DNA of 64,000 nt from the NCBI RefSeq assembly GCF_030263935.1, contig NZ_CP127162.1, positions 4,554,001 to 4,618,000 on the forward strand, given 5' to 3'. Below are positions 48,859 to 58,039 of the stretch, piece by piece (positions within the stretch are counted from its first letter, which is position 1; each line of letters opens with the position of its first letter). The position numbers were made by a program, and so were the translations under genes. The stretch is from Paenibacillus polygoni. Lineage in GTDB: Bacteria > Bacillota > Bacilli > Paenibacillales > Paenibacillaceae. The notes below the pieces were generated by a model. That model was not told the DNA's origin. It saw only the letters and a program-made list of their open reading frames with translations, and ran no database searches.

Positions 48859-50310
48859 ATGAAACCTGCTCTAGAGATTCGTTTCACTCCAGATCCATTG
48901 CTGCCTGAACCCCTCTATCACCAGATTAAGGAATACATTAAGATGAAAATAATGCAGGGAGAATGGACCCCTGGAATGCGTCTTCCTTCTCAGCGTGCAC
49001 TAGCAGCCGCTTTTAAAGTCAATCGAAGTACCATCATTGCAGCACTAGACGGGCTTCATTCTGAAGGACTCATCGATACAAACTACGGCGGAGGAACCAA
49101 AATATCTCGTGCGGGATGGAATAGTATGTCCACTCCCCTGCTTAACTGGGAAGATTATGTGGAAAGCGGGCATCATTACCCGAATCTCCCAGAAGTTCAG
49201 ATCATTAATCAATCGGAATACCGCTCTGATATCATTCGTCTCGGTACAGGTGAACTCTCACCCGATTTGCTCCCTCAATCCTATTTTCAGAAGATCTATG
49301 ATAAGTTAGCTCAGCGTGCACCGAGTCTTGGCTATTTGGAACCTCTAGGGTCTTACAAACTTAGACTTGCTATCTCGAGTTATTTGGCAGACCAGCAAAT
49401 ACAGGCTTCACCAGAATCTATTCTTATCGTTTCAGGCTCACTACAAGCGATGCAGCTAATAGCTATGGGACTCTTACCGAGAAGATCGTCTGTACTTGTT
49501 GAAAAGCCATCCTATCTCTATTCAATCCATGCCTTTCAAACTGCAGGAGTTCGAATGATCGGCATGCCTGTGGACAAGGAGGGTCTCCTTACCGCAGAGC
49601 TGGAGCGTTATATACGCCAAAACCGCCCATCCTTGCTTTACACGATACCTACGTTTCAGAATCCGAGCGGAGCAGTGATGAGTGATAAGAGAAGAATGGA
49701 ACTCATTCAAACTGCTGAGGCAACCGGACTGGCTATTCTCGAAGATCATGCCTACGCAGATCTGTGGTTTGACGAGAAACCTCCTCTATCTCTGAAAGCT
49801 CGTGATCCAGGAAGTTATGTATTACATATGGGCACTCTGTCCAAAAGTGTGAGTCCAGGTCTTCGTATTGGCTGGGTTGCGGGACCAGAAACCGTCATAC
49901 AGCGTCTTGCAGATATTAAGATGCAAACCGATTATGGTGCGAGCAGTCTTGCACAGGAAGCGGCAGCACTTTGGTTCACAGAAGGATATCACGATGTTCA
50001 CTTGGCTGAGGTTCGAGCAGCATTAATCCGTAAAAGAAATCTGGTTCTGGATCTACTATCCCGAAATCTGGCAGGTGCAGCGGAGTGGAATGTGCCGCAA
50101 GGCGGGTTTTATATTTGGTTGAAGTTACTAAATGGGACTCGGCCAGAAACCTTGTTCAGGAGAGCCCTTGCCGAAGGAGTTCTGCTGAACCCAGGGTCTA
50201 TCTATGACCGGTTTGATCAGGATCATATCCGATTATCATTTGCTTATGCATCGGAAACAGAATTGGAACGTGGAATCATGACGCTGGCACGTCTCATTCT
50301 ACATCCCTAG
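48859..50310 (+). CDS. MocR/PdxR family GntR-aminotransferase regulator
   Basis: A 483-aa fusion. Residues 15-80: winged helix of the GntR family (LPEPLYHQIKEYIKMKIMQG, LPSQRALAAAFKVNRSTI). The rest is a class I aminotransferase-like domain with YTIPTFQNPSGAVM and the PLP lysine in HMGTLSKSVSPGLRIGW. MocR proteins sense PLP or amino-acid adducts. The ATG 48859 lies after GGGAGGG at a long spacing; the frame is open to 48742 through the operator, so the shorter form is preferred. It overlaps mobA end to end by 17 bp. Confidence 0.9.
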   Translation: MKPALEIRFTPDPLLPEPLYHQIKEYIKMKIMQGEWTPGMRLPSQRALAAAFKVNRSTIIAALDGLHSEGLIDTNYGGGTKISRAGWNSMSTPLLNWEDYVESGHHYPNLPEVQIINQSEYRSDIIRLGTGELSPDLLPQSYFQKIYDKLAQRAPSLGYLEPLGSYKLRLAISSYLADQQIQASPESILIVSGSLQAMQLIAMGLLPRRSSVLVEKPSYLYSIHAFQTAGVRMIGMPVDKEGLLTAELERYIRQNRPSLLYTIPTFQNPSGAVMSDKRRMELIQTAEATGLAILEDHAYADLWFDEKPPLSLKARDPGSYVLHMGTLSKSVSPGLRIGWVAGPETVIQRLADIKMQTDYGASSLAQEAAALWFTEGYHDVHLAEVRAALIRKRNLVLDLLSRNLAGAAEWNVPQGGFYIWLKLLNGTRPETLFRRALAEGVLLNPGSIYDRFDQDHIRLSFAYASETELERGIMTLARLILHP

Positions 50311-50926
50311 ACTCATAGATTTGTTTCACCCGCTCATAGTCTTCTTTCTCATTCATATTGATAAACATTTCTTCGATCTGCGCAGCAGGAATGCCCGTGA
50401 CCAGTTCCAGCTCAGATTCGGTTACATAACGAACGGAAAGCCTAGAGAGTGCATCCCTTACTCTACGATTGTCTTCCCTAAGCTGGGCTTCAAGTACATC
50501 TATAATACTGCAATGGTAAACTGCTGCCAGGGGATGTATCTGTCCTCTTATCTGCGGTACAAGTGCCTGAATCCCAGAATCAAGACTGAGTTCCAATACC
50601 TTCACCATTGCAGATAATAATTCTGCACGAATCAAAGGAATATCACAGGAAACAACCACATACAGATCGGCTTCTCCCCGAAGCATTCCTGCTTGCATCC
50701 CTGCTAGCGGGCCGCTCCCCGGATAGATATCTTTTACCTCTATATACTCAGAATCCATGTGTTCTCTGCTTACAGATCCTGTTGCAATATAGACTTGGGC
50801 TGTCATGCTGGACAGCTCCCCTGCTATGATGTCTAGAACCCTGCTGTTTCCAAGCTCGAGTGCAGCCTTATCTGTTCCCATACGCCGGGAGGCTCCGCCA
50901 GCCAGTACAATGCCTGCAATCTTCAT
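50294..50926 (-). CDS. mobA: Molybdenum cofactor guanylyltransferase MobA-like
   Basis: Transfers GMP to molybdopterin in Mo-cofactor maturation. The 210-aa product has the nucleotidyltransferase signature IVLAGGASRRMGTDKAAL, the SGPLAGMQAGM motif and the metal-binding VVVSCDIPLI. Met at 50926 (MKIAG) is the best start; GGAGAG lies upstream. No other moa/mob genes are in the window. Its last bases overlap the convergent mocR gene. Confidence 0.88.
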   Translation of the reverse strand: MKIAGIVLAGGASRRMGTDKAALELGNSRVLDIIAGELSSMTAQVYIATGSVSREHMDSEYIEVKDIYPGSGPLAGMQAGMLRGEADLYVVVSCDIPLIRAELLSAMVKVLELSLDSGIQALVPQIRGQIHPLAAVYHCSIIDVLEAQLREDNRRVRDALSRLSVRYVTESELELVTGIPAAQIEEMFINMNEKEDYERVKQIYESRDVE

Positions 50927-51053
50927 CTGCCTCATCTCTCCGTTCTTAATAAAATAGAAGGACAATGTTCCTTCTTAAAGATACTATATAACCTACAAGG
51001 GCCGCCTGCTGTTCACGTATTATCCACATCATTAACATCTTAGAATAAAAATA

Positions 51054-51073
51054 AATTGTATCCCCTTACAATT
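51054..51073 (+). promoter_or_regulatory. Palindrome upstream of MFS gene
   Basis: AATTGTA-TCCCCT-TACAATT, 73 bp before the MFS start: a possible operator; no regulator assigned. Confidence 0.4.
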
Positions 51074-51145
51074 ACGTGCTAAAGTGTAAACAAAACATGA
51101 ATTTATGCCAAAATATATGATTCCACCGAAAGGAATGGCTTACCT

Positions 51146-52354
51146 TTGCGTACGTCCTCTTTTTCGCAGCTGAAGCTGTACAATTTCTTTGTCTATGGGG
51201 CTATTGCAGTCTTTACCAGCTTCTTTCAAATTTATCTTCAAGACATTGGTCTGACGAAAATCGAGATCGGCAGCCTGATGGCCATTGGTCCTTTTGTTTC
51301 TCTGTTTGCTAACCCTTTCTGGGGGTATATGAGTGATCGTACACAGAACATCCGTAAGACCGTACTTATTATGGTGGCGGGTACTCTGTTGTTTGTACAA
51401 GCTGTATTCCTAGCGCAGAGTTACAGTCTTATTTTTACGGCAATGATCTTCTACTATTTCTTTCAAAGTCCTTTATTTGCACAGACGAACAGTATGATTC
51501 TGACCTATATTGATGGAACAGACTATAAATTTGGTTCCTTTCGGATATGGGGTTCTATGGGCTGGGCGTTCACTGCCATTATAGCAGGGCCAATCATGGA
51601 CAGGCTCGGAGATTCCCAAATGTCCCTGGTCTTTAGTGTTCTGCTCATCACAGCCTTTGGATTTGCGCTTCTTCTGCCGCGTCTTAAGCGATCATCTGAT
51701 GCACCGATTGTTACGATGCGCGGATTCTCTCAGGTTATCATGAATCCCTATTTCATGACATTCGTGATCCTTGGAATTCTTGTGTCCATTCCAAATGCCA
51801 TGAATAGTTCGTTTATTTCCCTCTACATTACCGAACTTGGCGGAAGCAAACAAATGGTAGGTCTCGCAGTATTTATGTCCTCTATTCTGGAGATTGCTGT
51901 GTTTCTATTATTTGACCGTTTTCTGAAACGGAAAATGACCGTCATGCTCGCTTGTCTCACGATCGTCAGTCTGCTCTTCGCGCTGCGTTGGGAACTGATG
52001 GCACTGGCAACCACCCCGTTGCAGATTGCCTTTATCCAGCTGCTACATGCGGTTACATTTGGCGGATATTTTTATGTAGGGACTCAGCTGACCATGCTTT
52101 TCATTCCCAAACCATACCGGTCCTCTGGGCAAGCGCTCTACACGCTCTCCTGGAGTGGGATTTCAGGTGTAGTTGCCGGCATATTCGGCGGTTTTATGTT
52201 CCAGAACTTTGGAGCGTCCGTTATGTACCAGGTCGGCGTATTCATGGCTGCTGTGGGAACAATCGGTTTTGGTGTGATGTACTATATTGTACGCAGATAC
52301 GGATACCAGCCTCCGCTTCCATCAAGCTACAATGTCAAATCTAATATAAATTAA
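51146..52354 (+). CDS. MFS transporter (MFS_1-like / PPP-type)
   Basis: A 402-aa permease with about twelve membrane helices. LYNFFVYGAIAVFTSFFQIYLQDIGLTKIEIGSLMAIGP at the N-terminus and the loop-2 motif NPFWGYMSDRT resemble the LacY-like MFS_1 (YwbF/hcaT) subgroup. The start is TTG at 51146 behind AAAGGA; no in-frame ATG fits before the first helix. Substrate unknown. Followed by a strong terminator. Confidence 0.88.
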   Translation: MRTSSFSQLKLYNFFVYGAIAVFTSFFQIYLQDIGLTKIEIGSLMAIGPFVSLFANPFWGYMSDRTQNIRKTVLIMVAGTLLFVQAVFLAQSYSLIFTAMIFYYFFQSPLFAQTNSMILTYIDGTDYKFGSFRIWGSMGWAFTAIIAGPIMDRLGDSQMSLVFSVLLITAFGFALLLPRLKRSSDAPIVTMRGFSQVIMNPYFMTFVILGILVSIPNAMNSSFISLYITELGGSKQMVGLAVFMSSILEIAVFLLFDRFLKRKMTVMLACLTIVSLLFALRWELMALATTPLQIAFIQLLHAVTFGGYFYVGTQLTMLFIPKPYRSSGQALYTLSWSGISGVVAGIFGGFMFQNFGASVMYQVGVFMAAVGTIGFGVMYYIVRRYGYQPPLPSSYNVKSNIN

Positions 52355-52371
52355 GTTGTTATCCAAATCAT

Positions 52372-52419
52372 AAAGGGCAGGATTGGGATGAAATAATTCA
52401 ACCCATTCCTGCCCTTTTA
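52372..52419 (+). terminator. Terminator of the MFS gene
   Basis: AAAGGGCAGGA-T-TGGG pairs with CCCA-T-TCCTGCCCTTT, ending TTTTATG. Confidence 0.92.
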
Positions 52420-52432
52420 TGAAATCAAAACC

Positions 52433-52599
52433 TTATTCCCAAGATAGTTCTTCTAGAAAAGAACTCACTGCCTTATAAAAACCCTCTGGACTTCCAAATG
52501 AACCCCATGCCCGCACTCCTCAAAAAGAGTAAGCTTAGTATTAACCCTGCGTTCTGCCATAAGTACAGCCTGATCTTTATTCAGACTTTCCAACGAATC
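52433..52599 (-). pseudogene. C-terminal remnant of an alpha/beta hydrolase, frameshifted
   Basis: On the minus strand one frame reads DSLESLNKDQAVLMAERRV then NTKLTLFEECGHGVH (a catalytic-histidine CGHGVH block), and after a one-base shift near 52500 the next frame continues GSPEGFYKAVSSFLEELSWE and stops at 52433. Together this is the usual C-terminus of an alpha/beta-hydrolase. No start, no N-terminal domain and a stop directly upstream: a decayed fragment. Confidence 0.75.
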
Positions 52600-53219
52600 T
52601 TACATCAACTACTTTATAAATCAATATAATTTGTAATGGACAGTGTAAATGATATGTCGCTGTTTTTTTAGATACTACAAGGGGGACTAGAAGGGGGACT
52701 AGTTCAGAGTATATACTGCAAGACTGTTATCTCATTGTGAATGACTGAGAATTGCATTTTAAAAGGGTTGATTACCTGCAGATAAATCTCTATGGCATAA
52801 TCTTAGTTTTAATATATTCGCTAAATTATTTCTCCACTAGCAATACACAAATATATGTGACATATGGGGAAATATAAAATCTTTCTCTAAGCTTAACCTC
52901 AGCTAATTAATTGTAACCTTATATATACGTGAGGAAGATAAGAGTGCCAGCTCCATCAAAGATCTATTGAAGTTGATTGCTTAACCTAAAAAAAACGCTT
53001 AAATGAATCAACTAATTAAAAACTACCATAATTGGGCTTTTTAGTCTTATGAATTACAGTGTTACTTTCGAAGTATACATAGTACACCCCTAATTTTTAA
53101 TGTTGATAATATTTTTCATTTTTGGTATGTTATAAAAGTTTATGCTTGAAAGTAAATCTAAAAGTTTATATGATGTTAATAGTTAGTTAAGGCAAAGTAT
53201 AGACTGAGAGGAAAAAAAA
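52600..53219. other. AT-rich gene-free stretch before the unknown operon
   Basis: About 620 bp with no frame carrying a ribosome binding site. It contains a perfect tandem duplication of the 12-mer AAGGGGGACTAG (52679-52702) and, near 53104, TTGATA-N17-TATGTT, a weak promoter candidate for the operon at 53220. Base composition is much more AT-rich than the core genes. Confidence 0.55.
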
Positions 53220-53630
53220 GTGAAAACAAAACCAATAGTCAGAGCAATCATTGTTGTTGAAGAAGCAAACTTTGTCCCTAATCAAGAAGAATCGAAGATG
53301 ATCCTTATTCAACCAATCCTTAACTTCAATGTTCCTTTTATACCTACACAACTAAGTTTTAACATAGTAGTATCTTTATCTCATTTCTCTCGAGGAGAGA
53401 AATACAACGTTGAAGTTCGTTTGAAAGATACTACAGGTAATTATCTCAACTCGATGTCTTGGGAAATTAGTGATCATGATGAGGAAAATGATATTCCAGC
53501 AGGTGGTATTATCGTGGCTGGGATTAAAAACCTACCCATATATAATGAGGGCAATTATGATATTGAAGTTTTTGCAGATAATGAAAAAGTTGGAGAAGAA
53601 TTCTTTACTGTATACAAGAATAGGGGGTGA
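53220..53630 (+). CDS. Hypothetical protein, first gene of AT-rich three-gene operon
   Basis: A 136-aa soluble protein that I do not recognise with confidence. The predicted pattern is mainly beta strands (IVRAIIVVEEANF, TQLSFNIVVSLSHF, YNVEVRLKDTTGNYL, NYDIEVFADNEKVGEEFF), an immunoglobulin-like plan that recalls DUF6941-type proteins; that match is tentative. The start is GTG with GAGAGG 8 bp upstream. The second gene starts 5 bp after its stop. AT-rich codon use suggests horizontal origin. Confidence 0.75.
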   Translation: MKTKPIVRAIIVVEEANFVPNQEESKMILIQPILNFNVPFIPTQLSFNIVVSLSHFSRGEKYNVEVRLKDTTGNYLNSMSWEISDHDEENDIPAGGIIVAGIKNLPIYNEGNYDIEVFADNEKVGEEFFTVYKNRG

Positions 53631-53635
53631 TCTCT

Positions 53636-54160
53636 ATGCCTTCAATTGAGAAAAACAAAATGGGTATGATTGAAAAATATGATGCTTTCAATGGAGTACT
53701 ATCAGCCGACAAACGTATAAAACCATCTATTGAAAAAAATGAAACCTTCCCTAGAATCAGCAAAATTGGACTAGGCTTGGTTTTGTTAGTAGGTACATCA
53801 ACGCCCATAATTTCTCATAATAATCTGGGTGCTGGAGGAAATAAAATCCAAATACGTGTGGTAAATGCCTCAACTAACACGTATAATACACAGACTGCAG
53901 TCTACACTAATGATAAGATTAGTGAGGGATCGGAGGCGATTCAGAATATGAGATCAGAACGCCCTAAAACTGTTGCAGTGAATTTAGAGAAATCAGGGTA
54001 TGTTAAACATATTCTACAATTCCCTGAAGAAGATGAATTTTTTGATGAAAAATTTACTATCCAATGGTCAGATCAACCTGCAAATTCCTTTCCACTTCAA
54101 GCAGTAATTAGAAGTTCAGGTCGTGTTACGCACACTTTAGACTTTAAGGATGAGGTATAA
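53636..54160 (+). CDS. Hypothetical protein with one central membrane helix
   Basis: A 174-aa protein of unknown family. Residues 1-40 are charged, then a hydrophobic helix (about 43-62, IGLGLVLLVGTSTPIIS), then a domain with several beta-like segments (NKIQIRVVNASTN, TVAVNLEKSGYVKHIL, FTIQWSDQPANSFPLQAVI). ATG 53636 is chosen since AGGGGGTG lies 6 bp upstream; the frame opens 9 bp earlier. The topology suggests a small membrane-tethered sensor or structural partner of the flanking gene products. Two bases separate it from the next gene. Confidence 0.72.
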   Translation: MPSIEKNKMGMIEKYDAFNGVLSADKRIKPSIEKNETFPRISKIGLGLVLLVGTSTPIISHNNLGAGGNKIQIRVVNASTNTYNTQTAVYTNDKISEGSEAIQNMRSERPKTVAVNLEKSGYVKHILQFPEEDEFFDEKFTIQWSDQPANSFPLQAVIRSSGRVTHTLDFKDEV

Positions 54161-54162
54161 GT

Positions 54163-54732
54163 ATGAGTAATTGGTTTGAGTTTGTAGCACCTGATAGCAC
54201 ATTACAACAAGGTGACATTCTATATGAATGTCCCGTTTTTTTTCCTGATCCTAAAATTGATTACACTCAATTAGCTGATCCTGCTCAAGTTGATTTTAAG
54301 TTGGAATATAAAGATGTAATTGTTATGTCGCAGTCATGCGATATTCAACAAGGACAACCATTTATGGGAGTCATGTTATGCCCAATAGCAAATCTGAGCT
54401 CAGTGCCGAAAGAAGGGCATCTAGGAAATTTGCTTAATGATAGAATTGGTTATATGCATCTTTTAAACAAGCAGATTGAGACAGAAAATAGTCCAAATCT
54501 AGACTATATGATAATAGACTTTAGTAATGTTTATACTGTTCCGCTTGCTACCTTAAGTAATTGGAAACTAAACAAGGGACAAAAAATACCTCGACTCCTT
54601 TCTCCTTATACTGAAGCTATGTCACAGCGTTTCGGGGTTAAGATGATGAGGGTTGGAACTGATGATACTACTAAGGTAGTTATGCCAGAGTTATCAGCTA
54701 GGTGGAAAGAACTTACTGCGCCTAGGATCTAA
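54163..54732 (+). CDS. Conserved hypothetical protein with QGDIL and SQSCD motifs
   Basis: A 189-aa cytosolic protein. The N-terminal QQGDILYECPV (residues 15-25), then VIVMSQSCDIQQGQPFMGVMLCPI (from about residue 52) form a pattern I have seen in scattered uncharacterised bacterial proteins, where a TQ/SQ-(T/S)-CD block follows QGDI. The Cys-Asp pair could be a metal or catalytic site; this is conjecture. Translation is probably coupled to the previous gene (GAGG overlaps its stop). A perfect terminator begins at its stop codon. Confidence 0.75.
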   Translation: MSNWFEFVAPDSTLQQGDILYECPVFFPDPKIDYTQLADPAQVDFKLEYKDVIVMSQSCDIQQGQPFMGVMLCPIANLSSVPKEGHLGNLLNDRIGYMHLLNKQIETENSPNLDYMIIDFSNVYTVPLATLSNWKLNKGQKIPRLLSPYTEAMSQRFGVKMMRVGTDDTTKVVMPELSARWKELTAPRI

Positions 54733-54777
54733 AAATAAGGAGCCTGTTACTTATCAGTAACAGGCTCCTTATTTTTA
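54731..54777 (+). terminator. Terminator of the three-gene operon
   Basis: AAAAATAAGGAGCCTGTTAC and its exact complement enclose TTATCA; A and T runs on both sides make it potentially bidirectional. Confidence 0.95.
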
Positions 54778-54883
54778 GTAGAGTTTTAAGCGAGGGTATA
54801 TTATTATGAACATCATTCAGTCTAGTTCTGATTCCTTACAAACCCGTCTGGGGTGGATTAGTCATAAAGTACATAAGAGACAT

Positions 54884-54922
54884 TAAAGCCCCTTCTCTGT
54901 CAGAAACAGAAAGGGGCTTATT
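54884..54922 (-). terminator. Terminator of glnS
   Basis: AAGCCCCTT-TCTGT pairs with ACAGA-GAAGGGGCTT on the minus strand, then TAAT; 8 bp after the glnS stop. Confidence 0.82.
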
Positions 54923-54929
54923 TATGTTC

Positions 54930-56633
54930 TTATGCTTTTGGAAGGCGGAAGGAACTCTTCAGAGATACTACCCGGTTAAATACCGGTTTACCTGGCTCTG
55001 AATATTTAGGATCCACATTAAAGTATCCATGACGGAAGAACTGGAATTTATCTTGCGGTTTCGCATCTTTCATGTTTGGCTCCACAAAACCTTGAACAAT
55101 CGTAAGCGAATTTGGGTTCAGTTCATCAAGGAATGATTTTTCCACAGGTTCCCCTGCTTCCTTCTCTTCCTCAATCTCATTATCGCTTTCCGGTTCTTCT
55201 TTGTTAATAAGTGGTTCAAACAAACGGAATTCCGCAGGAATTGCTTGAGTCGCTTCTACCCAGTGAATCGTTCCTTTTACTTTACGGCCGGTAAATCCAG
55301 AGCCGCTCTTCGTTTCAGGATCATAGGTACAGTGGATCTCCACAATGTTGCCTTCTTCATCTTTAATCACATCGTTGCACTTAATAAAATAAGCATGTTT
55401 CAGGCGAACTTCGTTCCCTGGGAACAAGCGGAAGTATTTACTTGGCGGATCCTCCATGAAATCTTCACGCTCAATATAAATCTCACGGGAGAAAGGAATC
55501 TCACGTTTACCCATCTCTTCATTCTCTTGGTTATTCTCTGCTTCAAGCATTTCGACTTGACCCTCTGGGTAGTTGGTAATTACCACTTTGATCGGATCAA
55601 GTACAGCCATCGTACGCGGTGCCTTCAGTTTCAAGTCTTCTCTGATAAAATGCTCCAGCATTCCGAGATCAACTAGTCCTTGGCTCTTCGAAATTCCGGT
55701 CTCATAGACAAACTCGCGCAGCGCTTCAGGTGTATAACCACGGCGGCGCAGACCAGAAATGGTCGGCATCCGCGGATCATCCCATCCGTCTACATGTTTC
55801 TCATCAACGAGAAGCTTCAGCTTCCGTTTGCTTGTTACGGTTTGAGCGAGATTGAGACGGCCAAACTCATATTGATGCGGCTTCGCTTCGAGTTCACAAT
55901 GCTCAATCACCCAGTCATAAAATGGACGTTGGTCCTCAAATTCCAAAGAGCATAGAGAGTGAGTCACTCCCTCAATTGCATCTTCTATCGGATGAGCAAA
56001 GGTATACATCGGATAAATGCACCACTTATCCCCTGTGTTATGATGCGGGATGTGAGCAATACGGTAAATAATAGGATCGCGAAGATTGATATTCGGCGAA
56101 GCCATGTTGATTTTGGCACGAAGCACACGCTCTCCGTCTTTAAACTCTCCGTTACGCATACGAGTGAACAGATCAAGGTTCTCTTCCACACTGCGATCCC
56201 GATAAGGGCTGTTTGTACCCGGTTCTTTCAAGGTTCCGCGCATTTCACGGATTTGATCTGGGCTGGAATCATCCACATAAGCAAGTCCCTTTTTGATAAG
56301 GATTACGGCGCGGTTGTACATTTCTTCAAAATAGTCAGATGCGAATGGATTCTCTTTCCACTCATATCCAAGCCATTTTACATCCTCACGGATGGAGTTA
56401 ACGTACTCCGTATCTTCTTTAGCTGGGTTCGTATCGTCAAAACGCAGATTTGTCGTCCCGCCGAATTCCTCAGCGAGGGCAAAGTTAATCCAAATCGCTT
56501 TGGCATGTCCAATATGAAGGTAACCATTGGGTTCCGGAGGAAACCGGGTCACCACTTCTTTTACTTTTCCTGTACGAAGATCCTCAGAGATCACATTTTT
56601 TATGAAATTGGAGGGTGTTAACGGCTTCTCCAT
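54930..56633 (-). CDS. glnS: Glutaminyl-tRNA synthetase
   Basis: Class I synthetase charging tRNA-Gln, 567 aa. The HIGH motif is in [21 protein letters not shown], the KMSKS counterpart is TVTSKRKL, and [15 protein letters not shown] is the GlnRS-type ATP/substrate segment that separates it from GluRS. The C-terminal anticodon-binding beta barrels end in [14 protein letters not shown], with an acidic insert ([17 protein letters not shown]) near residue 500. Most Bacillales lack GlnRS and make Gln-tRNA through GatCAB. ATG 56633 follows AAAGG at 9 bp. Confidence 0.96.
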   Translation of the reverse strand: MEKPLTPSNFIKNVISEDLRTGKVKEVVTRFPPEPNGYLHIGHAKAIWINFALAEEFGGTTNLRFDDTNPAKEDTEYVNSIREDVKWLGYEWKENPFASDYFEEMYNRAVILIKKGLAYVDDSSPDQIREMRGTLKEPGTNSPYRDRSVEENLDLFTRMRNGEFKDGERVLRAKINMASPNINLRDPIIYRIAHIPHHNTGDKWCIYPMYTFAHPIEDAIEGVTHSLCSLEFEDQRPFYDWVIEHCELEAKPHQYEFGRLNLAQTVTSKRKLKLLVDEKHVDGWDDPRMPTISGLRRRGYTPEALREFVYETGISKSQGLVDLGMLEHFIREDLKLKAPRTMAVLDPIKVVITNYPEGQVEMLEAENNQENEEMGKREIPFSREIYIEREDFMEDPPSKYFRLFPGNEVRLKHAYFIKCNDVIKDEEGNIVEIHCTYDPETKSGSGFTGRKVKGTIHWVEATQAIPAEFRLFEPLINKEEPESDNEIEEEKEAGEPVEKSFLDELNPNSLTIVQGFVEPNMKDAKPQDKFQFFRHGYFNVDPKYSEPGKPVFNRVVSLKSSFRLPKA

Positions 56634-56970
56634 GATGATCAACCTTTCTTTACGTAATAAGTTCTGTAGTTCAAAAAATACCTTCTATTAAATATACCTT
56701 TTCAGGCGTTATTCAGCAATAATATAGGATCACGAGGAAAGGTAAGCTGCAATCATATCCTTTATAGAGAGGACCATAGCAGAGCAGCATACCCTATATG
56801 GTCAGCATTCCCAAGTTATTAGGTACAGATAACCTGAAGCAAGCGGATTCTTCATAAATGGGTGAACTTCCATCTCTTAAAATAGGATAATAACAGCATC
56901 TCTTGCCTTTTGACGACAAGCTTAATATAAGGTAGCATGAAGGAAATGAGGTGTTAAAGGAGTATTAGTT
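56634..56970. other. glnS upstream region
   Basis: 337 bp between divergent genes. It should hold the glnS promoter and that of the DUF2164 gene (TTGACG-N17-TAGCAT near 56912-56940 is a candidate for the latter). A GACCATA/TATGGTC inverted repeat lies near 56770-56802. No T-box signature is visible. Confidence 0.45.
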
Positions 56971-57225
56971 ATGAAAGCGATGAAGCTTCCCAAAGAACAG
57001 AAGGATCAAATGATACGATTAATACAAGCTTATTTCGAAACAGAACGCGGAGAAACCATCGGTGATTTGGCGGCAGATGGAGTTCTCGATTTTTTCATGA
57101 CACAGCTCTCACCCTATGTATACAATCAAGCTCTAAGCGACTGCCGAGTATTATTGAATCAGCGAATGATTTCCTTAGAAGAGGATGTTTACGCTCTAGA
57201 GAAAAGCATCAAATTATCTCGTTAA
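56971..57225 (+). CDS. DUF2164 family protein
   Basis: An 84-aa helical protein. ERGETIGDLAADGVLDFFMTQLSPYVYNQALSDCRVLLNQR followed by LEEDVYALEK is the DUF2164 signature. Function unknown. A GGAG-containing site precedes the ATG. No partner genes are evident. Confidence 0.88.
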   Translation: MKAMKLPKEQKDQMIRLIQAYFETERGETIGDLAADGVLDFFMTQLSPYVYNQALSDCRVLLNQRMISLEEDVYALEKSIKLSR

Positions 57226-57308
57226 TTTTTGCTTTTTAAGTTGGTCTTACTCTCATATATGTTCTTTTACTTTGATTCTATGATCTTAATTAGAAGGAAG
57301 GTTTGATC

Positions 57309-57857
57309 ATGTTTGCGTACAAGTTAGATGATGATATTGAACTGAAGCCCCTGTCTATGGAGCATACGGGAGCTTTGTATAGTTTGACTGATAAGTCTCG
57401 TGAGCGACTACGGGAATGGCTTCCCTGGGTGGATAATGTAACCGAAGAAACTCACACCGTTCAGTTTATCAAAAATGCGATTCGCCAAGCGGCGGATAAC
57501 GGCGGCTTTACTGCAGGAATCTGGGTAAAAGGTGAACTTGCCGGTGTCATCGGGTTTCATGAGATCGACTGGCATAATCGTACCGTAGGTATTGGTTATT
57601 GGCTTGGTAAAGTTCATGAGGGACAAGGGATTATGAGCTCAGCTTGCCGCGCTCTGGTTGATTATGCCTTGATTGATCTGGATCTAAACCGTGTGGAGAT
57701 TCGCTGTGCTACGAGCAACCATCGCAGCCGCGGGGTTCCCGAAAGACTCGGATTTGTTCTGGAAGGGATTATCCGTCAAGCAGAGAAATTACCGCTCGGC
57801 TATGTAAACCATGCTGTATACGGCATGCTCCAAAGTGAATGGAAGTTACTTCGTTAA
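57309..57857 (+). CDS. RimL/YdaF-type GNAT acetyltransferase
   Basis: A 182-aa acetyltransferase. Motif A is VGIGYWLGKVHEGQGIMSSACRALVDYA, followed by LNRVEIRCATSNHRSRGVPERLGFVLEGIIRQAE, the arrangement of ribosomal-protein serine acetyltransferase relatives such as YdaF/RimL. Substrate unknown. ATG 57309 has GAAGGAAGG upstream; the frame also contains a TTG two codons earlier. Confidence 0.9.
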   Translation: MFAYKLDDDIELKPLSMEHTGALYSLTDKSRERLREWLPWVDNVTEETHTVQFIKNAIRQAADNGGFTAGIWVKGELAGVIGFHEIDWHNRTVGIGYWLGKVHEGQGIMSSACRALVDYALIDLDLNRVEIRCATSNHRSRGVPERLGFVLEGIIRQAEKLPLGYVNHAVYGMLQSEWKLLR

Positions 57858-57908
57858 TCAGCATCGCTAACGTTTCCTACATAATAAAGATGAATTCTGA
57901 TGTATACA

Positions 57909-57955
57909 GGCATTTTGCTAACCCGCTCGGTTAGGCAGAATGCTTTTTATATTTT
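57909..57955 (+). terminator. Terminator of the RimL-like gene
   Basis: GCATTTTGC-T-AACC pairs with GGTT-A-GGCAGAATGC, then TTTTTATATTTT. Confidence 0.85.
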
Positions 57956-58039
57956 ATCTAGTCTTAAGGTTACATTCATACCTCACTCATTCTATTTGGT
58001 TATCTTTAAATAGCCGCGAATGAAGGGAAGGTATTATTA

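Noticed and set aside
56634..56970. T-box leader for glnS
   Set aside because: No GGGUGGNACC-like T-box sequence or specifier arrangement is visible on the minus strand.
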